64,000 nucleotides of DNA from JANOSH01 sp031415695 (GCA_031415695.1 JANOSH010000037.1:62001-126000); one strand, 5' to 3'. Counted from the stretch's first letter, positions 45,688 to 54,900 are shown. Program-made: numbers and translations. Notes: generated by a model not told the origin, from the letters alone.

Positions 45688-47082
45688 CTAGCTAGCGGGA
45701 AGAGCCTTCCAGCTCGCCTCGATGTTCTTGAGCATGGTGTCGGTCGAACCGCCCACGATCCACGCCGTTGCTTCCTTCCAGAACGAACCCGAGCCAACAG
45801 CAGCAGGCATCATGTCGGCACCGTCGAAACGGAACACCTCAGATGACTTGAGCAAATCGGCGAAGCCCTTGATGACCGGATCGGCAATCTTGGTCGTGTC
45901 GAAGTCCTTGCGGGGCGACAAACCGGTTTCGCCGGCCGCCATGATGGTGGCGTGATACTCGGCCGAGCCGGTGTAGAGCAGGGCGTCGAAGGTTTCGGGC
46001 TTATCGGTGCCAGCACCGTACAGATCGCCACCACCGAGCATGACCTTCTTGCCACCGGCGACTGTCGGCAGGTAGAAGGTGTCGACCTGACCTTCGGGGC
46101 CGATCTTGGTGCCCTTGGCCCAGATACCGCCGTAGAAGCTGGCCTGACGGTGCATGTAGCACTTCTTGTCAAGGATCGGGAAGCCACCTTCCTGGAACTT
46201 GGTCGTGGCAATTGCCTTGACGCCATTCTCGCCACCAGCGATGTACTTCGGGTTCTTCACGTATGCCGCAACTGCATCGGCGACAGCTTTGACCTTCGGA
46301 TCATCGAATGCAATCTTGTGAGCGACCCACTGGTCATAGACCTCGGGGCCATTGATACGAAGCATGAAGTCTTCGAACCAGTCGGTGATGGGCCAACCAG
46401 TGGCAACACCAGACTCGATACCGACGCACCACGGGGTTCCACCATCGGCAGCGATCTTGTCGGACAGGGTCTTGAGCTCATCAAGCGTCTTAGGAATGGC
46501 GTAGCCCTTAGCCTTGAAGTCGGCCGGGCTATACCACACCAGCGACTTCACGTTGGCCCGTGCCGGAACGCCGTAGACCTTGCCGTTGACAGTTCCAAGT
46601 TCCGGCCAGCCAGCCAGGTTGTCGGCTACGACGGACTTAGCTAGAGCGTCAGGGAACGCCTTGACCTGCCCCTTAGCGATGAGGCCTTGTAGGCCACCGG
46701 GCTGCGGGAAGTCGATGAGGTCGGGTGGGTTGCCACCGGCGACACGAACTTTGATTTCGGTCTCGAACTGGTCGGTGCCTTCGAAGACAACCTTTGCACC
46801 GGTGCACGCCTCGAAACCGGCGTAACCATCGCGGAGCCGGGTTGCTGCCTTCTCGGTTTCGCTGTCGCGAACCGGCGAAAAGATAGTGACCGTCTTGCCC
46901 TTGTACTGCTGGGTGCACTTGATGGCACCGCCGGCAATCGAGGCACCACCCGCGGCTGCTGCCGTGGTTGCAGCGCCAGCTGCCGTTGTTGCCGCGGGCT
47001 CAGCCGCTTTGTCGCTTCCGCAGCTTGCTGCGACGAACGTCGCCGCCAGAGCCATAGAAAAAATACGCCTACTGCTTTTCAT
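45688..47082 (-). CDS. carbohydrate ABC transporter substrate-binding lipoprotein
   Basis: 464 aa. A lipoprotein signal ends in V-A-A-S-C (Cys21), followed by an Ala/Thr-rich linker. The body is a family-1 extracellular binding protein, with V-T-I-F-S-P-V near the start and the G-V-P-A-R-A-N-V-K-S-L-V-W-Y hinge segment typical of alpha-glucoside/oligosaccharide binders (AglE-like). Many Trp/Tyr residues are placed for sugar stacking. It is first in the operon running to the amylosucrase-like gene and divergent from the ATPase gene. Confidence 0.9.
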   Translation of the reverse strand: MKSSRRIFSMALAATFVAASCGSDKAAEPAATTAAGAATTAAAAGGASIAGGAIKCTQQYKGKTVTIFSPVRDSETEKAATRLRDGYAGFEACTGAKVVFEGTDQFETEIKVRVAGGNPPDLIDFPQPGGLQGLIAKGQVKAFPDALAKSVVADNLAGWPELGTVNGKVYGVPARANVKSLVWYSPADFKAKGYAIPKTLDELKTLSDKIAADGGTPWCVGIESGVATGWPITDWFEDFMLRINGPEVYDQWVAHKIAFDDPKVKAVADAVAAYVKNPKYIAGGENGVKAIATTKFQEGGFPILDKKCYMHRQASFYGGIWAKGTKIGPEGQVDTFYLPTVAGGKKVMLGGGDLYGAGTDKPETFDALLYTGSAEYHATIMAAGETGLSPRKDFDTTKIADPVIKGFADLLKSSEVFRFDGADMMPAAVGSGSFWKEATAWIVGGSTDTMLKNIEASWKALPAS

Positions 47083-47144
47083 TCGTTCTCCCCCTTGAGG
47101 TTCCGTCGTCGAGACCCAATCGTTTCGACGCCTTGGAAGTTTGA

Positions 47145-47167
47145 TGGAACCTTATGGAAGATTCCAT
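47145..47167. promoter_or_regulatory. putative LacI-family operator in the divergent ABC promoter
   Basis: TGGAACCTTA (47145-47154) is the same 10-mer as at 51197-51206 upstream of lacI. It overlaps the palindrome ATGGAAGATTCCAT (47154-47167), whose 6-bp half-sites are exact. The site lies between the divergent binding-protein and ATPase genes, where it could control both. Confidence 0.5.
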
Positions 47168-47245
47168 GGAGCATGGTAGCATTTCTTGTGACAAACGCAA
47201 CACAAATGTGATTGAGTTTGACATCGACTACCACCAGGGGGACTC

Positions 47246-48409
47246 GTGGCCAGTATCACGTTGAACAACATCGACAAGACGTATGAAAACGGTTTCCATG
47301 CCGTTCACGACCTATCGCTCACCATCGCCGACGGCGAGTTCTTGGTGCTCGTCGGCCCATCGGGCTGCGGAAAGTCCACAGCGTTGCGCATGATCGCCGG
47401 GTTGGAATCCATCACGGCTGGAGAACTACGCATCGGCGACAAGCTGGTGAACGATCTCGAACCCAAAGACCGCGACATCGCCATGGTGTTCCAGTCGTAC
47501 GCGCTCTATCCCCACTTGACCGTGCGCGACAACATCGCCTTCGCTTTGAAGCTACGCAAGATGCCGAAGGACGAAATCAACCGGCGGGTTGAAGATGCGG
47601 CGCGAATCCTCGAGCTAACCGACAATCTCGATCGTCGCCCCGGTCAACTGTCGGGCGGCCAACGTCAGCGTGTGGCCATGGGCCGGGCCATCGTTCGCCA
47701 GCCCCAAGCCTTCCTCATGGACGAGCCGCTATCCAACCTCGATGCCAAGCTGCGCGTGCAGATGCGCGCCGAGATCTCGCGGCTGCAGCACGACCTGAAT
47801 ACCACCACCGTCTACGTCACCCACGACCAAATCGAAGCCATGACCATGGGCGATCGAGTCGCCGTGCTGTCCAAGGGGTACCTCAAGCAGGTCGACACAC
47901 CGCAGAACCTGTACGACCATCCCGACAACGTTTTCGTTGCCGCATTTATCGGGTCACCCCAAATGAATCTTCTGCGTGGAACACTCACCGTTGGCGAGGG
48001 CAGCGCTCACCTACAGGTGGGCGACAACATCTGGAATATTCCCCCGTCGGTGCTCGCAGCCCGCCCGAATCTTGTGACGTACGACGGCCGTGCGGTCGTT
48101 GTAGGTATACGTCCTGAACACCTCGTTGATGCAGCAGTTTCTGGAGCCGTGGAAGGTTCGAACCGACTCAATGGCGAAGTGGTCGTGCGCGAAGGTCTCG
48201 GATCCGAGGTCATCATTCACATGAGGAGCGATGCGGCTCCAGTCGATGCGTCGGCCCAGGGCGTCGAATCCGAGCGCTCCGATCGCCTGCTACTCGCTCG
48301 CCTCGACCCAGCCACCCAGCTCAAGCCGGGAAGCCAAGCGTCGCTCGCGGTCGACGTCTCACGCATCCATGTGTTCGACGAAAGCACCGGCCTCGCCATC
48401 CGCGACTAA
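47246..48409 (+). CDS. carbohydrate ABC transporter ATPase (MsmK/UgpC type)
   Basis: 387 aa. Walker A GPSGCGKST, signature L-S-G-G-Q-R-Q-R, Walker B A-F-L-M-D-E-P-L-S-N-L-D and switch V-T-H-D-Q-I-E-A are complete. A C-terminal MOI/TOBE regulatory domain (from about residue 240: G-I-R-P-E-H-L) marks the CUT1 group that often serves several sugar importers. GTG start with an AGGGGGA ribosome site. It faces away from the permease operon but is the only ATPase gene nearby, so it very likely energises that transporter. Confidence 0.9.
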   Translation: MASITLNNIDKTYENGFHAVHDLSLTIADGEFLVLVGPSGCGKSTALRMIAGLESITAGELRIGDKLVNDLEPKDRDIAMVFQSYALYPHLTVRDNIAFALKLRKMPKDEINRRVEDAARILELTDNLDRRPGQLSGGQRQRVAMGRAIVRQPQAFLMDEPLSNLDAKLRVQMRAEISRLQHDLNTTTVYVTHDQIEAMTMGDRVAVLSKGYLKQVDTPQNLYDHPDNVFVAAFIGSPQMNLLRGTLTVGEGSAHLQVGDNIWNIPPSVLAARPNLVTYDGRAVVVGIRPEHLVDAAVSGAVEGSNRLNGEVVVREGLGSEVIIHMRSDAAPVDASAQGVESERSDRLLLARLDPATQLKPGSQASLAVDVSRIHVFDESTGLAIRD

Positions 48410-48438
48410 CCCCCTACGACTAACCCCCTACGACTAAC
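48404..48438. repeat. 14-bp tandem duplication covering two stop codons
   Basis: The unit gactaaccccctac occurs at 48404-48417 and 48418-48431, with a half copy at 48432-48438. The first copy contains the stop of the ATPase gene (plus strand), and the half copy contains the stop of the convergent alpha-glucosidase gene (minus strand). Confidence 0.75.
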
Positions 48439-50143
48439 CGGGCCGCACCCGCAGCCACACCGTGGTGTCACCTGGAACAACTGACGAGTCATCATGACCA
48501 AACTCCGATGACAGCACCACCGTTCGGCCCGCGACCAGACCAACGGGTAGCGGCCGAGCCTCGCCAGAGAAATTGGTCACAACGAGCACATTGTCGCGCG
48601 TGAAGGCCAAGAGGACGGGATCACCCACGTCCTCCCAGACGACGACGTCGCTCGATAGCCATGCCTTGCGCGACGCAATAGCCGCCCGATACAACCCAAG
48701 GACTGAATCGACCGCGGTGCCTTGGCTATCGGCGGCGTAGTCACCCCAGCCTGCCGGTTGTGGCATCCACGCCGGCTGATCTCTCGCCTCGGCGCAAAAG
48801 CCGAACAATGTGCCCGGATCACGAGTCCATGCCATGGGCACACGGCATCCGTCACGTCCGATATCGCGCCCACTTGTCCGTAGGAAAATGGGGTCCTGAC
48901 GAGCGTCGTCGGGCAGGTCGAGAACCTCGGGCAACCCCAACTCCTCGCCCATATACAGGTACGCCGAACCGGGCAGCGCGAGCATCAGCGACACGGCCGC
49001 CCGAGCCCGACGGGTACCGACTCCAAGGTCGACCAATGCAGTGGAATTAATGAGGTTGTCACCCGTATACGAGGCCGGATCGGCAGCATCAGCCCGGCCG
49101 AAACGCGTTACGCAGCGTTGGGCGTCGTGGTTGTTGAGGGTCCACGCCGGAAACAACCCACGAGGCAGCAAGGTGTCAATGAACATCGACATCGCCGCAC
49201 GGAAATTGGCCGCAACCCACGGCGACAGTAACAGATCGAAGGCAAAACTCTGGTGGAACTCGTGAGGGTTTACATACTGCTGCAATAGGTCGGGATTGCC
49301 AGGGGTGTATGCCTCGGCCACGATGAACAACTCGCGTTCGGGATGCTCTACCTGGTACTGATCGACCACCGATCGCCAGCGTTTCCACGCCCGATGGCCC
49401 GATGGATGGAACATGTAGTGGGGGTTGTTACTGCCGATCTCGCGCGGCTGCGGGGTCGTCGAGTCGTAATCGGGCAGTCCCTCGGTTTTGCCAAGCACGA
49501 CAACGGCATCGGCACGGAATCCCTCGACGCCACGATCGAACCAGAATCGAAGCATGTCATCGAAGTGCTGGGCCACGTCGGGATGAAACCAATTCATGTC
49601 GGGTTGTTGTGAGGCAAAAACGTGCAGGTACCACTGGCCAGGCGAACCGTCCGGCTCGGTAACCCGAGTCCAGGTCGAACCGCCGAAAATGCTCACCCAG
49701 TTGTTCGGAGGTTCGTCACCGTTGTCGCCTTTGCCATCTCGGAAATAGAAACGACCGCGCTCGCCCGAACCCCGGCCTGCGGCTACTGCCTCTTTGAACC
49801 ACGGGTGGTCCCAACTGCAGTGATTTGGTACCACATCCATGAGGATTTTGATGCCATGCTGGCGGGCGTCGGCCACGAGCGCATCGAAGTCGGCCAAGGT
49901 GCCGTATTCGGGTTCGATATCGAAGAAGTCCGAGATGTCGTAACCGTGGTCGTGCTGCGGCGATGGGTAACACGGGTTCAGCCAAATGGCATCGACCCCA
50001 AGTGCATTGAGATATCCAAGACGGCTGCGTATGCCAGCTATGTCACCAATACCGTCACTGTTGGCATCGGCGAACGAGCGAACATACAACTGGTACACCA
50101 CGGCAGTTGCCCACCACGGTCGATGATTCGTCGACGTGGTCAT
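48434..50143 (-). CDS. aglA: GH13 alpha-glucosidase
   Basis: 569 aa. Conserved GH13 regions: D-V-V-P-N-H, G-F-R-A-D-A-V-V-V (nucleophile Asp), F-I-V-A-E-A-Y (acid/base Glu) and N-N-H-D-A-Q-R. The N-terminal W-W-A-T-A-V-V-Y-Q-L-Y-V-R-S-F and the Q-P-D-M-N-W motif mark the oligo-1,6-glucosidase/alpha-glucosidase group. No signal peptide: it acts on imported alpha-glucosides. Its start shares one base with the lacI stop, so it is expressed with its likely regulator. Confidence 0.88.
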   Translation of the reverse strand: MTTSTNHRPWWATAVVYQLYVRSFADANSDGIGDIAGIRSRLGYLNALGVDAIWLNPCYPSPQHDHGYDISDFFDIEPEYGTLADFDALVADARQHGIKILMDVVPNHCSWDHPWFKEAVAAGRGSGERGRFYFRDGKGDNGDEPPNNWVSIFGGSTWTRVTEPDGSPGQWYLHVFASQQPDMNWFHPDVAQHFDDMLRFWFDRGVEGFRADAVVVLGKTEGLPDYDSTTPQPREIGSNNPHYMFHPSGHRAWKRWRSVVDQYQVEHPERELFIVAEAYTPGNPDLLQQYVNPHEFHQSFAFDLLLSPWVAANFRAAMSMFIDTLLPRGLFPAWTLNNHDAQRCVTRFGRADAADPASYTGDNLINSTALVDLGVGTRRARAAVSLMLALPGSAYLYMGEELGLPEVLDLPDDARQDPIFLRTSGRDIGRDGCRVPMAWTRDPGTLFGFCAEARDQPAWMPQPAGWGDYAADSQGTAVDSVLGLYRAAIASRKAWLSSDVVVWEDVGDPVLLAFTRDNVLVVTNFSGEARPLPVGLVAGRTVVLSSEFGHDDSSVVPGDTTVWLRVRPG

Positions 50144-51174
50144 TACCGGTCCTTTCGAGAGCCCCTCAGGTTGCGGCCCGTCGTCGAGCGCACCACCACT
50201 TCGAGGGGCAGTTCTTCGACAAAGGGTTGAGGACGGCTGTTCGTGGCGATGGCTGCCGTGAGAATCTCGGCGCCCCGTTGGCCCGAAAGCTCGAGCTGCT
50301 GACGAATGGTGGTGAGCCCGGAGAACGCGGCGAGATCAATGTCGTCGTATCCCATGACCGACAGGTCTCTGGGCACCGACAGCTTCATCTGCTCGGCCGC
50401 CTCCAGGATACCAATGGCCTGCACGTCGGAAGCCGCCACGATGGCAGTGGGCGGATCGTCCAACGTCAACAACTCGATACTGAGTTGCCGCGCGGCCGAA
50501 CGCAGATGCGGACCATGCTTGACCAGGGTGGCCGAGGCCTCGACCCCTGCTGCCCGAAGCGCAGCCCGATAGCCCTGCTCGCGTAGCGGTGACGATACAA
50601 AACTGAATGGGTTGCGAGCCGGCTCACCGACAAACGCGATTCGGGTATGTCCCAACGACAACAAGTGCTCGGTCGCCAACCGCCCTCCGTTGCGGTCGTC
50701 GACGACTACGCTCGGTAACGCCGGGTGCTGGGTATCGACCAGCACCGTCGGGAACGGTGCGCGAGCGAGTCGATCACCTTCCTCGCTTTGCAGCGGCAAT
50801 GAAATGACGATAAGACCGTCGAGGGGCTGGCTTGGAAGTTCCAACAGCCGTCGTCGAACACGATCGGGGGCGTCGACGTTGTACAGCACGATCTCCATAT
50901 CGTGGCGTTGCACACCCTGCACAATGCCACGCAGCCGTTGGTACGACGACGGCTCATCGAAGAACGGGACAAGAACGCCAACCAGGCCGTTTCGGTCGAC
51001 CTTTCTTGCTTTGGCGATACGCCCTGGTTGGTACCCGAGCTGTTGCATCGCCTCGCGAACCTTGAGCCGAGTTTCGGGGCGAACCTGGGTACTGCCGTTG
51101 AGCACGCGAGACACCGTGCCAATACCAACGCCCGCCCGTGCCGCCACGTCTCCGATGTTCGCCATGCGTACCAT
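50143..51174 (-). CDS. LacI-family transcriptional regulator
   Basis: 343 aa from ATG 51174 (a second ATG at 51165). The N-terminal helix-turn-helix reads A-N-I-G-D-V-A-A-R-A-G-V-G-I-G-T-V-S-R-V-L-N-G, followed by the hinge and a periplasmic-binding-protein-like effector domain (V-G-V-L-V-P-F-F ... V-M-G-Y-D-D-I-D-L-A). It likely represses the sugar-uptake locus and itself. The frame is open further upstream, but that part contains the paired-palindrome repeat and is not protein-like. Confidence 0.9.
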   Translation of the reverse strand: MVRMANIGDVAARAGVGIGTVSRVLNGSTQVRPETRLKVREAMQQLGYQPGRIAKARKVDRNGLVGVLVPFFDEPSSYQRLRGIVQGVQRHDMEIVLYNVDAPDRVRRRLLELPSQPLDGLIVISLPLQSEEGDRLARAPFPTVLVDTQHPALPSVVVDDRNGGRLATEHLLSLGHTRIAFVGEPARNPFSFVSSPLREQGYRAALRAAGVEASATLVKHGPHLRSAARQLSIELLTLDDPPTAIVAASDVQAIGILEAAEQMKLSVPRDLSVMGYDDIDLAAFSGLTTIRQQLELSGQRGAEILTAAIATNSRPQPFVEELPLEVVVRSTTGRNLRGSRKDR

Positions 51175-51196
51175 GCCCCAGATTGATCTACCGCCG

Positions 51197-51220
51197 TGGA
51201 ACCTTAGCCGATTCGTTCCA
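51197..51220. promoter_or_regulatory. putative autoregulatory operator upstream of lacI
   Basis: TGGAAC (51197-51202) and GTTCCA (51215-51220) form an inverted pair 22 bases before the lacI start. The left part TGGAACCTTA repeats the 10-mer found in the divergent ABC promoter at 47145-47154. Confidence 0.5.
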
Positions 51221-51250
51221 TGCCATGCATGACCGGCGAGCACCCATTTT

Positions 51251-51332
51251 GCGCAACCCATTTGCGCAACCCATTTGCGCAACAGTTGCGGAAACGGTCG
51301 CCCCAGGGCCGGCCATATCCGCAACAGTTGCG
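51251..51332 (+). repeat. paired-palindrome 3'-end repeat, copy C, with extra half-copies
   Basis: CGCAACAGTTGCG at 51278-51290 and 51320-51332, 29 bases apart. Two preceding GCGCAACCCATTT units (51251-51276) look like amplified left halves. It lies between the purH stop and the lacI start, both on the minus strand. Confidence 0.85.
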
Positions 51333-51357
51333 GATTGGGTGGGATCTGCCAGCTCTA

Positions 51358-52839
51358 CTAGTGGCGGAAGTGGCGCGCGCCTGTGAACACGAGCACCATG
51401 TTGTGCTCATCGGCGGCAGCAACAACATCGTCGTCACGCACACTTCCTCCGGGCTCGATGGCCGACGTAACACCCGCTCCTGCCAGTGCGTCGAGGCCGT
51501 CTCGGAAGGGGAAGAACGCGTCGCTGCCGACTGATGCGCCCGTGGCGCGAGCGCCCGCTCGTTCCACCGCGATACGAGCGGAATCGAGCCGGTTCTGCTG
51601 CCCTGCACCAATGCCACACGCTTGACCGTCGTTGACGATGACGATGGCGTTGGACGACACAGCCGCCACCACGACCCACGCCAGTTCCAGATCGACCCAC
51701 TCGGCCTCGGTGGGCTGACGCTTCGACACAACGCGCCACGCCGACCGGTCGGTGGCGACAACGTCACGACTTTGCACCAACAGCCCCCCGGCGATTGACC
51801 GCACATCGAACAGTTCGTCACCAGGCGGAGCCGCAGTCAGCGTGCGTAGGTTGGCCTTCGTCGCCAAAATATTCAACGCTTCGGGTGTGAACGACGGGGC
51901 AATGGCCACCTCGGTGAACACACCCGCGATAGCACGAGCAACCTCGGCGGTGACCTCGCGATTGACGGCCACGATGCCGCCAAAAGCCGACACCCGGTCA
52001 CAGTCCAAGGCCCGTTCATACGCGGCCAGGGCCGACTCGGCCAGAGCTACACCGCACGGGTTGGCATGTTTGACAATGACACCCGCCGGAGAATCAAAAC
52101 GATTCACCAACCGCCAGGCCGCCTCGGTGTCGTACAGATTGAGGTAGCTCAGTTCCTTACCCCCGTGCTGCACCGCCGAATCCCACCAGCTCGAAGCACC
52201 AACAGCTCGATAGCGCGCACCGACCTGGTGAGGGTTTTCGCCGTACCGTAACGACTGCACCCGCTCCAACGACAGATGCAGCGTGGGCGGCAGCAACTCC
52301 CCCTCGTCCATCCACGCGACAATGGCCGCGTCGTACGCCGCAGTGGTGGCAAATGCGTCTCGACGCAACCGCCGCCGGGTTTCGGCCGAGACACCGCCAG
52401 CCTGCAATTCGTCCAACAACGACGAATACATGGCTGGATCCGTAACAACCGGGACATTGCCCTTGGCCGCGGAACGAACCATGGATGGCCCACCAATGTC
52501 GATAAGTTCGACCCCCGGGTCAGTATGGAACGGGTACAGATTAACAACCACCAGGTCGAAGAACTCGATGTCGTACCTGGCCGCCTCGGCCACATGATCG
52601 GGATTGCTGCGGTCGGCCAAAAGGCCACCGTGGATCTTGGGATGCAGCGTCACCACACGATGACCAAGGATGGCCGGATAGCCCGTTACCTCGGCAACAT
52701 CGGTCACGGCCAAGCCAGCATCGGCAATGACCCGGGCCGTACCGCCCGAACTCACCAGTTTCCACCCCAAACCGATAAGCCCTCGAGCGAACTCGACGAT
52801 GCCGCCCTTGTCGTAGACCGACAACAGCGCAGTAGGCAT
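51358..52839 (-). CDS. purH: bifunctional AICAR transformylase/IMP cyclohydrolase
   Basis: 493 aa. The N-terminal MGS-like cyclohydrolase domain opens with A-L-L-S-V-Y-D-K and contains S-S-G-G-T-A, H-P-K-I-H-G-G and I-D-I-G-G-P-S-M-V-R-S-A-A-K-N-like text (A-A-K-G-N here). The transformylase domain contains L-R-Y-G-E-N-P-H-Q, V-K-H-A-N-P-C-G-V-A and S-D-A-F-F-P-F-R-D-G. It carries out the last two steps of IMP synthesis. It starts 2 bases after the sucD stop, an unusual partner for purH. Confidence 0.93.
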   Translation of the reverse strand: MPTALLSVYDKGGIVEFARGLIGLGWKLVSSGGTARVIADAGLAVTDVAEVTGYPAILGHRVVTLHPKIHGGLLADRSNPDHVAEAARYDIEFFDLVVVNLYPFHTDPGVELIDIGGPSMVRSAAKGNVPVVTDPAMYSSLLDELQAGGVSAETRRRLRRDAFATTAAYDAAIVAWMDEGELLPPTLHLSLERVQSLRYGENPHQVGARYRAVGASSWWDSAVQHGGKELSYLNLYDTEAAWRLVNRFDSPAGVIVKHANPCGVALAESALAAYERALDCDRVSAFGGIVAVNREVTAEVARAIAGVFTEVAIAPSFTPEALNILATKANLRTLTAAPPGDELFDVRSIAGGLLVQSRDVVATDRSAWRVVSKRQPTEAEWVDLELAWVVVAAVSSNAIVIVNDGQACGIGAGQQNRLDSARIAVERAGARATGASVGSDAFFPFRDGLDALAGAGVTSAIEPGGSVRDDDVVAAADEHNMVLVFTGARHFRH

Positions 52840-52841
52840 GG

Positions 52842-53744
52842 CTACTGGGACAGTTCGCGCACAATGTCACCCATGAGGCTGCCAGCCTCGGTGGGGTTCA
52901 GGCCGACACGCACCCCTGCCGCCGCCAATGCGTCCATCTTGCCCTGCGCCGTGCCCTTACCGCCAGAGACAATAGCGCCGGCATGGCCCATCTTCTTGCC
53001 GGCAGGAGCCGTGACGCCAGCAATGTAGGCCGACATTGGTTTGGTGACATGCGCCTTGATGTACTCGGCCGCTTCCTCTTCGGCCGAGCCGCCAATTTCG
53101 CCGATCATGATGATGGCGTGCGTCTCGGGGTCGGCCTGGAAGCGCTCGAGGCAGTCGATAAAGTTGGTACCCGGAACCGGGTCGCCTCCAATACCAACAC
53201 ATGTTGACACGCCAATGCCCTGAAGTTTCAGCTCATATAACGCCTGGTAGGTGAGGGTACCTGAGCGGCTCACGATACCGACGGTGGGCTTTCCCGGAAT
53301 GGGTGCCAGGGCGATGTCGCCCGACGTAATGCCAATGTTGCACTTCCCGGGGCTGATGACGCCAGGGCAGTTGGGGCCGAGCAGTCGGGTGTTGGGGAAG
53401 TCCTTGATGAGGGTGTTGTAGACCTTGGCTTCGTCCTGAGCAGGTATGCCTTCGGTGATACACACCACGAAGCTGATACCGGCGGCGGCCGCTTCGAGAA
53501 TGGCTGCTGCTGCGGCTTTTGGTGGTACTGAAATGAAGCTTGCCGTTGCACCCGTGGCCGCGACGGCCTCGACTACCGAGTTGAAAACCGGAATACCCTC
53601 AACGTCGGTTCCGCCCTTGCCAGGGGTAACCCCTGCCACAATCTGCGTGCCGTAAGCCTTGTTACGCAAGCCGTGATACTTACCTTGGCCGCCGGTGAGA
53701 CCCTGAACAATCACCTTGGTGTTTTCGTCGACAAAGATCGCCAT
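52842..53744 (-). CDS. sucD: succinyl-CoA synthetase alpha subunit
   Basis: 300 aa. The CoA-binding Rossmann N-terminus (V-Q-G-L-T-G-G-Q-G) is followed by G-P-N-C-P-G-V-I-S-P and the phospho-His block G-H-A-G-A-I-V-S-G-G-K-G-T-A. It starts one base after the sucC stop and ends 2 bases before purH. Confidence 0.94.
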   Translation of the reverse strand: MAIFVDENTKVIVQGLTGGQGKYHGLRNKAYGTQIVAGVTPGKGGTDVEGIPVFNSVVEAVAATGATASFISVPPKAAAAAILEAAAAGISFVVCITEGIPAQDEAKVYNTLIKDFPNTRLLGPNCPGVISPGKCNIGITSGDIALAPIPGKPTVGIVSRSGTLTYQALYELKLQGIGVSTCVGIGGDPVPGTNFIDCLERFQADPETHAIIMIGEIGGSAEEEAAEYIKAHVTKPMSAYIAGVTAPAGKKMGHAGAIVSGGKGTAQGKMDALAAAGVRVGLNPTEAGSLMGDIVRELSQ

Positions 53745-53745
53745 G

Positions 53746-54900
53746 TCACTTGCTCCCGTTTGCGAGCGCTACTGCGGCTTTGGCCGCTTCGAGCATTGTT
53801 GGTTTGCTGATGAGCGTGGATTCGGGAATGCCTGCGTCGGCCAAAATCTTGCGACCCTCCTCGGCGTTGGTGCCATCGAGGCGAATGACGATTGGCGCCT
53901 TGAGCGTGACCCGAGACAGCGCTTCGACGATGCCCTTTGCCACTTCCTCGCCGCGCGTGATGCCGCCAAAGATGTTGATAAAGATGCTGCGCACGTTGGA
54001 GTCGTAATTGATTACCTCGAGCGCTGCGGCCATAACGTCGGCGTTGGCACCACCGCCGATATCGAGGAAGTTGGCAGCCGAACCGCCAACCTGGTTGACC
54101 ACATCAAGGGTGCTCATGGCCAAGCCGGCACCGTTGGCGATAATGCCCACATTGCCATCGAGACCGATGTACTGCAGGTCCTTCTCGCGAGCAAGTTTCT
54201 CGCGATCGTCGAGCACTTCCATCTTGCGGTACTCGTCCCATTCGGGGTGGCGGTAGGCAGCGTTGTTGTCGAGCGATACCTTGGCGTCGAGCGCGTGTAC
54301 GCCGTTGTCGGGCCGCAGAATGAGCGGGTTGATCTCGGCAAGGTCGCAGTCGCCGGTGACATAACAGTCGTAGAGTTTCACCAAGATGTCGGCCGCGCCT
54401 TCGACTGCGATCGGGTTCAGCTTGGCGTCGATGCATGCCTGGCGGGCATCGTCGAGCGAGAAGCCGACCGTGGGGTCGATGTGGCGCACGATGATGGCGT
54501 CGGGGTTGGTTTCGGCGACCGCCTCGATCTCGACACCACCCTCGGCCGAAATCATGAGCATGTGCTTTTTTGCGCCTCGGTCGAGCGTGAACGACGCGTA
54601 ATACTCCTCGGCAATATCAGACGCCTTTTCTACCCACACCACATTGACGGTGTGACCCTTGATATCCATGCCGATGATGTTTGTGGCGTGTTTGCGGGCT
54701 TCTTCGGCGTTATCGGCCAGTTGTATGCCGCCCGCCTTACCGCGACCACCAACTTGCACCTGGGCCTTGATAACGACCGGATAGCCGATGACATTCGCGA
54801 CATCGACCGCACCTTGAACTGTCGTTACGGCAGCACCCGGTGATACCGGAATGCCGAACCGGGAGAAGTACTGCTTCCCCTGATACTCGAACAGATCCAC
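53746..54900 (-). CDS. sucC: succinyl-CoA synthetase beta subunit
   Basis: 384 aa. ATP-grasp domain at the N-terminus (M-D-L-F-E-Y-Q-G-K, Q-V-x-V-G-G-R-G-K-A-G-G) and ligase CoA domain with G-I-V-E-A-L and R-L-D-G-T-N-A-E-E-G-R. The E-I-N-P-L metal site is present. Together with sucD it converts succinyl-CoA to succinate with ATP/GTP formation. Its start directly abuts the mutase-subunit stop. Confidence 0.94.
   Translation of the reverse strand: MDLFEYQGKQYFSRFGIPVSPGAAVTTVQGAVDVANVIGYPVVIKAQVQVGGRGKAGGIQLADNAEEARKHATNIIGMDIKGHTVNVVWVEKASDIAEEYYASFTLDRGAKKHMLMISAEGGVEIEAVAETNPDAIIVRHIDPTVGFSLDDARQACIDAKLNPIAVEGAADILVKLYDCYVTGDCDLAEINPLILRPDNGVHALDAKVSLDNNAAYRHPEWDEYRKMEVLDDREKLAREKDLQYIGLDGNVGIIANGAGLAMSTLDVVNQVGGSAANFLDIGGGANADVMAAALEVINYDSNVRSIFINIFGGITRGEEVAKGIVEALSRVTLKAPIVIRLDGTNAEEGRKILADAGIPESTLISKPTMLEAAKAAVALANGSK

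Noticed and set aside
53716..54843. 375-residue open frame antisense to sucC
   Set aside because: Mirror of a highly conserved gene; no own motifs, no ribosome site.
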